From assembly GCA_019116745.1 (NCBI GenBank), contig DXBC01000013.1:1-35651 (forward strand): a stretch of DNA of 35,651 nucleotides, read 5' to 3'. Below, one piece after another: positions 1-6,938 of the stretch. Position 1 is the first letter of the stretch, and the number at the start of each line of letters is the position of its first letter. Source of the stretch: Candidatus Lachnoclostridium stercorigallinarum. GTDB lineage: Bacteria > Bacillota > Clostridia > Lachnospirales > Lachnospiraceae. The notes beneath the pieces were generated by a model. The model worked only from the letters and a program-made list of their open reading frames with translations. It was not told the origin of the DNA and did no database searches. The translations under genes and the position numbers were made by a program.

Positions 1-300
1 GTTCTGGAGCATACAGTCTGTAAAGCCGCCGGTGGAGGCCCCCACATCCATGCAGACCTTTCCTTCCAGCCGGACGCCAAAATGAGTCATGGCCTTTTCC
101 AGCTTCAGTCCCCCCCGGCTCACATATGCCAGGGTATGGCCCCGCACCTCAATCTTTACCGTATCCTCAAAGGAACTGCCCGCCTTGTCCTCCTTCTGCC
201 CGTCCACATACACAATGCCGGACATGATAATGGCTTTCGCCTTTTCCCTGGACTGGGCCAGTCCCCGGTTTACCATTAAAACGTCTAACCGCTCTTTCAT
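1..300 (-). CDS. tlyA: TlyA-family rRNA (2'-O) methyltransferase / hemolysin A-like, N-terminal part only (runs off the left edge)
   Basis: Reverse-strand translation from 300 reads MKERLDVLMVNRGLAQSREKAKAIIMSGIVYVDGQKEDKAGSSFEDTVKIEVRGHTLAYVSRGGLKLEKAM...DVGASTGGFTDC: S4-like domain plus the VSRGGLKLEKA and DVGASTGGFTDC motifs; overlaps the dxs stop (ATGA). Confidence 0.9.
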   Translation of the reverse strand, partial: MKERLDVLMVNRGLAQSREKAKAIIMSGIVYVDGQKEDKAGSSFEDTVKIEVRGHTLAYVSRGGLKLEKAMTHFGVRLEGKVCMDVGASTGGFTDCMLQN

Positions 301-2192
301 CCGTCTCTCCTCATGTTCCCGTCTGTATCTTCTTCCAGAAAAAACTGCCTCATCCTGCGGATCACCGAATCGCTGTCGATTCCCAGGCACTCTCTCAGCA
401 GGGACACGTTTCCATGCTCCACATAGGCGTCCGGCAGGGCTATATTCAGCACCTTTATCTCTGGATAATGCTCATGAACATAGGCCGTCACCGCCAGCCC
501 GTAGCCGCCCTGGAGCACATTCTCCTCCAGCGTTACCAGCTTTCCGTGGCGTTCTGCCAGCCGGTCCAGCAGCTCCGTATCAATAGGCTTCACAAAGCGG
601 CCGTTGGCCAGAGAACAGGAAAACCCCGCCTCTTTCCATTTTTCTCTCACGTGCTCCGCCGTGCTCACCATGCTTCCCACTGCCAGAAGGGCGTAATCCT
701 CCTCCTCAAAGAGCATTTCGCCTTTCCCGTACTCCACAGGCGCACGGAACTCCCTCAGTCCCCTGTAGGCCTGCCCTCTCGGGTAGCGAATTGCCAGGGG
801 CCTGTCGTAAGTCACGGCAAAATCCAGCATATCCTGCAGTTCCCACAGATTTTTCGGAGCCATCACGCTCATATTGGGCACGGAGGTCAGATAGGAGTAA
901 TCAAAGATTCCCTGATGGGTTTCTCCGTCGCTCCCCACCAGCCCGGCCCGGTCAATGCAGAACAGCACCGGAAGATCCTGAATGCACACGTCGTGAACCA
1001 CCTGGTCATACCCCCGCTGGAGAAAAGAGGAGTACACAGCCACCACCGGCCTCAGCCCCGCGGCTGCCATTCCCGCCGCAGAGGTCACCGCGTGCTCTTC
1101 TGCAATTCCCACATCGAAAAACCGGCCCGGAAAACGTCTGGAAAACGCCTTCAGTCCCGTTCCGTCCGGCATGGCCGCCGTCACCGCCACAATCCTGGGA
1201 TCCTTCTCCGCCAGCTGACAGATTTTTTTCGCGAAAATATCTGTGTAGTCCGGATACTTCTTTTCTTCCTTCAGCTTTCCGGTCTTCACATCAAAGGGAC
1301 TGACCCCGTGGAAGCGGGCGGGATTTTTCTCCGCGGGAGCATACCCTTTTCCTTTTTTTGTCAGCACGTGAACCAGAACCGCGTGATCCAGCTTCTTGGC
1401 TTCCCGGAACACCTTCTGCAAAGCGCGGATGTCGTGACCGTTTACCGGCCCCAGATAGGTGATTCCCATATTTTCAAAAAGCATTCCCGGAATCACAAGC
1501 TGCTTGATGCCGTTTTTCGTCCTCGTGATCTTGTCAATGAGAGGTTTTCCCACCACCGGCAGCTTTTCCAGACTGCTGTTGACTATCCGCTTTAAGCCGT
1601 TATACCCTTCCCCAGTGCGGATCCCGTTGAGGTAACGGGACATTCCTCCCACATTTTCCGAGATGGACATATTGTTGTCGTTGAGGACAATAATGAAATT
1701 CCGGTTCATTCTCGCCGCGTTGTTCAGGGCCTCATAGGCCATGCCGCCGGTGAGAGCGCCGTCTCCGATGACAGACACCACATAGTGATTCTGCCCCAGA
1801 ATATCGCGTCCCTGAGCCATTCCCAGCCCGGCGGAAATGGATGTGGAGCTGTGGCCGGTGTCAAAGGCGTCGTAAGGGCTCTCCTTTCTCTTTGGAAAAC
1901 CGCTGATTCCTCCGTACTGGCGCAGGTCGTCAAACATCTCCCGCCGCCCGCTCAGGATTTTATGGGTGTAGGCCTGGTGGCCCACATCCCAGATGATCTT
2001 GTCCTCCGGCAGCTGAAAGCTCAGAAACAGGGCGATAGTCAGCTCCACCACTCCCAGATTGGAGGCCAGATGACCGCCGGTCACGCTGATTTTCTCAATG
2101 AGAAATTCTCTGATCTCCTGAGCCAGTTCCTTCAGCTCGTCACCGCTCAGTTTCTTTATATCATCCGGATTCTGTAATTGTTCCAGTATCAT
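297..2192 (-). CDS. dxs: 1-deoxy-D-xylulose-5-phosphate synthase
   Basis: 631 aa with ThDP-binding motifs (VGHQAYTHKILSGRR, VIGDGALTGGMAYEALNNA, DVGIAEEHAVTSAAGMA, DRAGLVGSDGETHQG). Confidence 0.98.
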   Translation of the reverse strand: MILEQLQNPDDIKKLSGDELKELAQEIREFLIEKISVTGGHLASNLGVVELTIALFLSFQLPEDKIIWDVGHQAYTHKILSGRREMFDDLRQYGGISGFPKRKESPYDAFDTGHSSTSISAGLGMAQGRDILGQNHYVVSVIGDGALTGGMAYEALNNAARMNRNFIIVLNDNNMSISENVGGMSRYLNGIRTGEGYNGLKRIVNSSLEKLPVVGKPLIDKITRTKNGIKQLVIPGMLFENMGITYLGPVNGHDIRALQKVFREAKKLDHAVLVHVLTKKGKGYAPAEKNPARFHGVSPFDVKTGKLKEEKKYPDYTDIFAKKICQLAEKDPRIVAVTAAMPDGTGLKAFSRRFPGRFFDVGIAEEHAVTSAAGMAAAGLRPVVAVYSSFLQRGYDQVVHDVCIQDLPVLFCIDRAGLVGSDGETHQGIFDYSYLTSVPNMSVMAPKNLWELQDMLDFAVTYDRPLAIRYPRGQAYRGLREFRAPVEYGKGEMLFEEEDYALLAVGSMVSTAEHVREKWKEAGFSCSLANGRFVKPIDTELLDRLAERHGKLVTLEENVLQGGYGLAVTAYVHEHYPEIKVLNIALPDAYVEHGNVSLLRECLGIDSDSVIRRMRQFFLEEDTDGNMRRDG

Positions 2193-2222
2193 ATCAATGT
2201 ACCTTTTCCCTGACGGCAGAAG

Positions 2223-3110
2223 TCAGTTTCTCCTGTCCGTCAGCATATTGATCAGTTCTTCCAAAAATTCATGATCTCCTCCCAGGGAACGGAGCAGCTT
2301 CACCGCCCGCCTTGAAATTTCCTTCACGTCCGCCCGGGCCTTGTCCAGACCTTCCAGCGTCACATAAGTGGTCTTGTTGTTCTTCTCGTCGCTGAGGGCC
2401 GGTTTTCCCAGCACTTCCTCGCTCTCCGTCATATCCAGGATATCGTCCTGAATCTGGAACGCCACGCCCACCAGGGAGGCAATCTCCTCCACCTTCTTTA
2501 CTTCTTCCCCGGAAGCTCCAGCCAGCACCGCCCCAATCATAAAGGACGCCTCCAGCAGAGCTCCTGTCTTTAAGCGGTAGATAAAATCCAGTTTTTCCCT
2601 GGGAATGGGCTTGCTGGTCAGCTCCACGTCCACCGTCTGGCCTCCGATCATCCCGTAAATACCGGTTTTCTCCGCCAGAATTCCCATACACCGGGCCGTC
2701 CTCGCCGGATCCGCCCCCATGGCCAGAGCTTTTGCAGCCGTCTCAAAGGCATAAATCATCAGCCCGTCCCCGGCCAGCACCGCCATGTCATAGCCGTACT
2801 TTACCCAGACTGTGGGCTTTCCCCTTCTCAGGGTATCATTGTCCATACAGGGCAGATCGTCGTGAATGAGAGATGACGTGTGTATCATCTCAATAGCAGC
2901 CATAAACGGTTCAATCTCTTCTCCCTTTCCGCCAAACAGACGGTAGCACTCTCTCATCATCACCGGGCGAAGGCGCTTTCCCCCGGCATTTACGCTGTAA
3001 TTCATGGCGTCCAGCACCGTCTTCTGAAACCCCTCCGCCGGCGGAAGGTATTTTTTTACAATCTCCTCCGCCTGTGCCGTCCGCTCTGCCAGCCTCTCTT
3101 TTCCCGTCAT
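2223..3110 (-). CDS. ispA: Polyprenyl (farnesyl/geranyl) diphosphate synthase
   Basis: 295 aa with FARM/SARM Asp-rich motifs (LIHDDLPCMDND; FQIQDDILD); next to dxs and xseB. Confidence 0.95.
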   Translation of the reverse strand: MTGKERLAERTAQAEEIVKKYLPPAEGFQKTVLDAMNYSVNAGGKRLRPVMMRECYRLFGGKGEEIEPFMAAIEMIHTSSLIHDDLPCMDNDTLRRGKPTVWVKYGYDMAVLAGDGLMIYAFETAAKALAMGADPARTARCMGILAEKTGIYGMIGGQTVDVELTSKPIPREKLDFIYRLKTGALLEASFMIGAVLAGASGEEVKKVEEIASLVGVAFQIQDDILDMTESEEVLGKPALSDEKNNKTTYVTLEGLDKARADVKEISRRAVKLLRSLGGDHEFLEELINMLTDRRN

Positions 3111-3331
3111 TCCTCTTCTACCTCCCCGCCAAGTATCTGAATCCGCTTTTCCACCCGGTCTATTTTATCATGGCACGATTTCACCAGCTTCATTCCCTCC
3201 TCATAATATCGGAAGGAATCCTCCAGGGAACACTCCCCTTCCTCCATTTTATTTAAAACCTCTTCCAGCCTGGCAAAGGTTTCCTCAATGGACAGCTCCT
3301 GCTCCCCTTCTGTTTTCTTCTTCGGCGACAT
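3107..3331 (-). CDS. xseB: Exodeoxyribonuclease VII small subunit
   Basis: 74 aa; SIEETFARLEEVLNKMEEGECSLEDSFRYYEEGMKLVKSC is typical XseB; directly follows xseA. Confidence 0.95.
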   Translation of the reverse strand: MSPKKKTEGEQELSIEETFARLEEVLNKMEEGECSLEDSFRYYEEGMKLVKSCHDKIDRVEKRIQILGGEVEEE

Positions 3332-3378
3332 GACATTCTTCCTTTCCTGTCACAGACCTGGGACTGTACCCGACGGCC

Positions 3379-4662
3379 TCAGTCTGTATTATTCTGCCCT
3401 GCGGCATTCCCGCCGGGCACATTTTCCTTTTTCTTTTCAGACGGATCTTTCCCTGTCCACGGCTGTCCCGGCGTACATTTCGTCACCGTGCCCGTCAGGC
3501 TTCCGTCCGTTAAAAACACCTGAAAGGGATCCCCCTCCTGTACCTGAGTCACAGATTTCAGCCGTTTTCCTTTTCCGTCAGTCACAAAGCCGTAGCCGGA
3601 ACTGAGCTTCTCCAGGGGAGACAAACCGGACAGCCTTCCTGACAGCAGAGCCAGGCGGTGGCGGTTTCTCTCCAGGCGTGTAGCCATAAGCCCTTCCAGC
3701 CGGTCCTGGGCATCCGCCAGAAACTGCCGCTTTTCATTGAGCTGCCGCTCCGGATGACGCAGTCTCAGCCGGTACTCTAGATCCCTGGTCTGAAATTTTT
3801 TCCGCTCCAGCGTTCTGGCCATGGCCCGTTCCAGCCGTTCTCTGCCAAACTTCACCTGCTCTTCAAACTGCCTGTAATCAAAAATGGCCAGCTCCGCCGC
3901 CGCTGACGGCGTGGGAGCCCGCAGATCCGCCACGTAATCGGCGATGGTCACATCCGTCTCATGGCCCACCGCCGAGATCACCGGTGTGCGGCAGTTAAAA
4001 ATGGCCCTGGCCACTATTTCCTCATTAAATGCCCACAGGTCTTCAATGGAACCGCCTCCGCGGCCCACAATGATCACATCCAGCCCCAGGGCATCCAGAG
4101 TCTCAATACCTCTGACTATGCTGTATTTGGCCTGCTCCCCCTGTACCAGAGCCGGACAGAGAACCAGCTGCACATAAGGATTTCTTCGCCTGGCAATATT
4201 CATAATGTCCCGGATCGCCGCTCCCGTACTGGCCGTGACGATTCCCACCGTTCTGGCATACCGGGGGATGGGCTGTTTGTACTCCGCGGCAAACATCCCC
4301 ATCTCCTCCAGCTCATCACGCAGCTTCTGAAAACGGAGAAACAGGTCTCCTGTTCCGTCCAGAGTGATTTTTTTCGCATAAAGCTGATAACGTCCGTCCC
4401 TCTCGTACACGTCAATGGAACCGGCCGCCACTACCTGCTGGCCCTCCCGCAGCTGAAAGGAAAGGCCGCTCCTGTTCCCTGCGAACATGACGGCGGGAAT
4501 GGCGCTGTTTCCGTCTTTTAGGGTGAAATAGATGTGTCCTGATGTGTGATATTTGCAGTTGGAAACCTCTCCCCTTACGGAGATCCGGCTGAGAGCGAAG
4601 TCCTGCAGAAACATATTCTTAATATAGGCATTTACCTGGGATACGGAATACACGCCGGCCAT
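3379..4662 (-). CDS. xseA: Exodeoxyribonuclease VII large subunit
   Basis: 427 aa; N-terminal OB domain (RGEVSNCKYHTSGHIYFTLKD), catalytic region (VGRGGGSIEDLWAFNEE, SAVGHETDVTIADYVADLRAPTPSAAAE). Confidence 0.97.
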   Translation of the reverse strand: MAGVYSVSQVNAYIKNMFLQDFALSRISVRGEVSNCKYHTSGHIYFTLKDGNSAIPAVMFAGNRSGLSFQLREGQQVVAAGSIDVYERDGRYQLYAKKITLDGTGDLFLRFQKLRDELEEMGMFAAEYKQPIPRYARTVGIVTASTGAAIRDIMNIARRRNPYVQLVLCPALVQGEQAKYSIVRGIETLDALGLDVIIVGRGGGSIEDLWAFNEEIVARAIFNCRTPVISAVGHETDVTIADYVADLRAPTPSAAAELAIFDYRQFEEQVKFGRERLERAMARTLERKKFQTRDLEYRLRLRHPERQLNEKRQFLADAQDRLEGLMATRLERNRHRLALLSGRLSGLSPLEKLSSGYGFVTDGKGKRLKSVTQVQEGDPFQVFLTDGSLTGTVTKCTPGQPWTGKDPSEKKKENVPGGNAAGQNNTD

Positions 4663-4665
4663 AAA

Positions 4666-5109
4666 CTACACCAGCTTCGCCAGAATTCCGTTTACAAACG
4701 CCGGAGAATCGCTTCCGCCGAATTTTTTTGCCAGCTCCACAGCTTCGTTGATCGCCACTTTTTCCGGAATGGAATCATCTTTTTTCATTTCATAGAGAGC
4801 CAGACGCAGAATCGTCAGCTCCACCTTTCCCATACGCCGGGTTTTCCAGCCCTCTGCCACCTGGTTGAGGCTGGCGTCCAGCTCCGGAATGGCCTCCATG
4901 ATCTGCTCCACACGGCGGTGGAGATATTCCCTGTCTTCTTCCCCGAGGCCTACCTGATGGACCACTTCCGTCTTTCCGTCCGCGTCCGTCTCATCCTCCT
5001 CGGGAGCGTCAAAATAACGGTCCAGCTGCTGCTCCGCCTCTTCTGTCTCATAAAAATTGGCGCTGAAAAGCATTTTAAAGCAGTGCTCCCGCAGTTCTCT
5101 TCTGGTCAT
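4666..5109 (-). CDS. nusB: Transcription antitermination factor NusB
   Basis: 147 aa; [20 protein letters not shown]...[27 protein letters not shown] is characteristic of NusB. Confidence 0.95.
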   Translation of the reverse strand: MTRRELREHCFKMLFSANFYETEEAEQQLDRYFDAPEEDETDADGKTEVVHQVGLGEEDREYLHRRVEQIMEAIPELDASLNQVAEGWKTRRMGKVELTILRLALYEMKKDDSIPEKVAINEAVELAKKFGGSDSPAFVNGILAKLV

Positions 5110-5220
5110 GTTTTCTCCTCCTGAGTTTAGTGTACGGAGACAGCGTATGCCCCTGCGGCCTGCGCTGTCCTGTCGTCAAAAAGTGTCCGCCGGAGGCGGA
5201 CTGTTCTGCTGAATGAAAAA

Positions 5221-5281
5221 GGTCAGATGTAAGCCGGCACCAGGGATAGGAATGGTGCAGGTTTACATCTGGTCTTTTTTT
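5221..5281. terminator. Bidirectional intrinsic-terminator-like hairpin
   Basis: CAGATGTAAGCCGGCACCA (5224-5242) pairs with TGGTGCAGGTTTACATCTG (5253-5271) with one mismatch and one wobble; T7 follows on the plus strand and the A-run before it gives a T-tract on the minus strand. Confidence 0.6.
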
Positions 5282-5374
5282 GTGAGGCGGCGCGCCGGGC
5301 TGGTTCGACGGCCGGGTCCTCTCTCTTCTGAGGGAGGCGCGCCGGCGGCTTCGCCTGGGCGCTCGGGGCCTGTC

Positions 5375-5502
5375 CGCAGTGCGCGCTCGACTCCGCTTCG
5401 CTCCGTCTCGCTCACGGGCTTCGCCCTATGCAGGAAGACGGATGCCCGGACGCTTTTGTGCAAGCACAACGCTGCCGGGCATCCGTCTTCCTGCGCACTG
5501 CT
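5375..5502. repeat. Nested inverted repeat (long cruciform/hairpin-forming element)
   Basis: CAGGAAGACGGATGCCCGG...CCGGGCATCCGTCTTCCTG, perfect 19-bp arms (about 5431-5449 and 5474-5492), inner TTGTGC-AA-GCACAA, and outer GCAGTGCGC...GCGCACTGC arms. Confidence 0.75.
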
Positions 5503-5592
5503 CATTGCTGTCGTGGACATTATACCATCCCCCCTCCCATTATGCAAGGTAAAGAAAGTATTACATATTTATGAAATTTCTCTTCTTTTCCT

Positions 5593-5732
5593 GCGAATCG
5601 GATAGGGGAAGTTCCTTCCCCTATCCGATTCGCGATACCACAGGAAGCTCACAGCAGAGCTGTTCGCTGTCCGCTGCCCGGCAAATGTCCGCCCATGCAG
5701 GCATGGCTGCCGCTTGCCGGGCCTATCGCGCA
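5593..5732 (+). repeat. Dispersed structured intergenic repeat, copy 1
   Basis: Perfect 19-bp hairpin GCGAATCGGATAGGGGAAG-TTC-CTTCCCCTATCCGATTCGC (5593-5633), then a block (5616-5732) 113/117 identical to 29535-29651. Confidence 0.9.
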
Positions 5733-5868
5733 AACCTCCGTGCCCGCTAACGCGGACACCACGAACCATGAAAGCCCTCGGACCGCTCCGTGCTGCGCAC
5801 TCATGCGATCCGGTCTGCAGGCAGCCCGTTTCGCCTCTGCTTTGAAACCGGGCTTTCAGAGCAAAAAA

Positions 5869-5896
5869 GGGAGAACAGCCCATTAACCGTTCTCCC
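5869..5896 (-). terminator. Intrinsic terminator of pfkA
   Basis: Minus strand GGGAGAAC-(12 nt)-GTTCTCCC followed by TTTTTT, 17 nt beyond the pfkA stop. Confidence 0.85.
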
Positions 5897-5912
5897 TCTG
5901 TTTTCCGGATTG

Positions 5913-6887
5913 TTATCTCACGAGAATTCTGCTGATCTCGTACTCATCTTCCGGAATTTCTTTCTTCATCGCCAGAGCTTCCTGGATATCAAAATCTACG
6001 AAAGCGCCGCCCTTGTAGGCCACTACGCGGTTGCTCTTTCCTTCGGCCAGAAGGTCTACCGCCTTGGCGCCCATGATGGAAGCGTACATTCTGTCCTTGC
6101 AGGTAGGGGTACCGCCTCTCTGCATGTGTCCCAGGATGGTTGCTCTCGTCTCAATGCCGGTGGCCGCCTCGATCCTCTTGGCCATGGATGCGGAATGTCC
6201 GATTCCCTCTGCATTGATGATAATGTGATGCTTTTTGCCTCTCTTGCGGTTGTCAATGATGCGGTTAATCAGCATCTGCTCGTCTCCGTCGTATTTCTCC
6301 GGAAGCAGGATGTCCTCCGCTCCGTTGGCGATTCCGCACCAGAGAGCGATATATCCGGCGTTGCGGCCCATAACCTCTACAATGCTGCAGCGCTCGTGGG
6401 AGGTAGAGGTGTCGCGGATCCGGTCGATAGCTTCCATGGCCGTATTCACAGCGGTATCAAAGCCAATGGTATAGTCCGTACATGCGATGTCCAGGTCAAT
6501 GGTTCCGGGAAGTCCGATGGTGTTGATGCCCAGAGCGGACAGCTTTCCCGCTCCCTGGAAAGATCCGTCGCCGCCGATGACAACGATTCCGTCGATGCCG
6601 TGCTTGCGGCAGATCTCCGCGCCCTTCTGCTGACCCTCAGCCGTGGTGAACTCCTGACATCTTGCCGTGTACAGAATAGTACCGCCGCGGTTGATGATAT
6701 CGGCTACGCTCAGGCCGTCCATATCCACGATCTCCTCCTGAAGCAGGCCGGCATAGCCTCTCATGATTCCCTTTACCTTTAATCCTTTATGAATTGCGGT
6801 TCTGACTACTGCCCGGATTGCTGCATTCATGCCCGGTGCATCACCGCCGCTTGTCAATACACCAATCGTTTTCACTTCTTTCGCCAT
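5913..6887 (-). CDS. pfkA: 6-phosphofructokinase
   Basis: MAKEVKTIGVLTSGGDAPGMNAAIRAVVR..., GGDGSF nucleotide-binding motif, PGTIDLDI active-site region, HMQRGG. The ORF track starts upstream at 6926; the MAKEV start at 6887 is preferred. Confidence 0.96.
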   Translation of the reverse strand: MAKEVKTIGVLTSGGDAPGMNAAIRAVVRTAIHKGLKVKGIMRGYAGLLQEEIVDMDGLSVADIINRGGTILYTARCQEFTTAEGQQKGAEICRKHGIDGIVVIGGDGSFQGAGKLSALGINTIGLPGTIDLDIACTDYTIGFDTAVNTAMEAIDRIRDTSTSHERCSIVEVMGRNAGYIALWCGIANGAEDILLPEKYDGDEQMLINRIIDNRKRGKKHHIIINAEGIGHSASMAKRIEAATGIETRATILGHMQRGGTPTCKDRMYASIMGAKAVDLLAEGKSNRVVAYKGGAFVDFDIQEALAMKKEIPEDEYEISRILVR

Positions 6888-6938
6888 AGTCAATCCCTCC
6901 ATATTGTTCTTATTTATATACATCAATCAAAAGTTATT

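Noticed and set aside
414-1595. 393-aa plus-strand ORF
   Set aside because: Antisense to dxs; no recognisable motifs; an artefact of GC-rich codon bias.
5569-5883. Short ORFs in the pfkA-nusB gap (5263-5547 -, 5569-5883 -, 5695-5886 +, 5213-5605 +)
   Set aside because: They coincide with long inverted repeats and the dispersed repeat; translations look like read-through of structured DNA.
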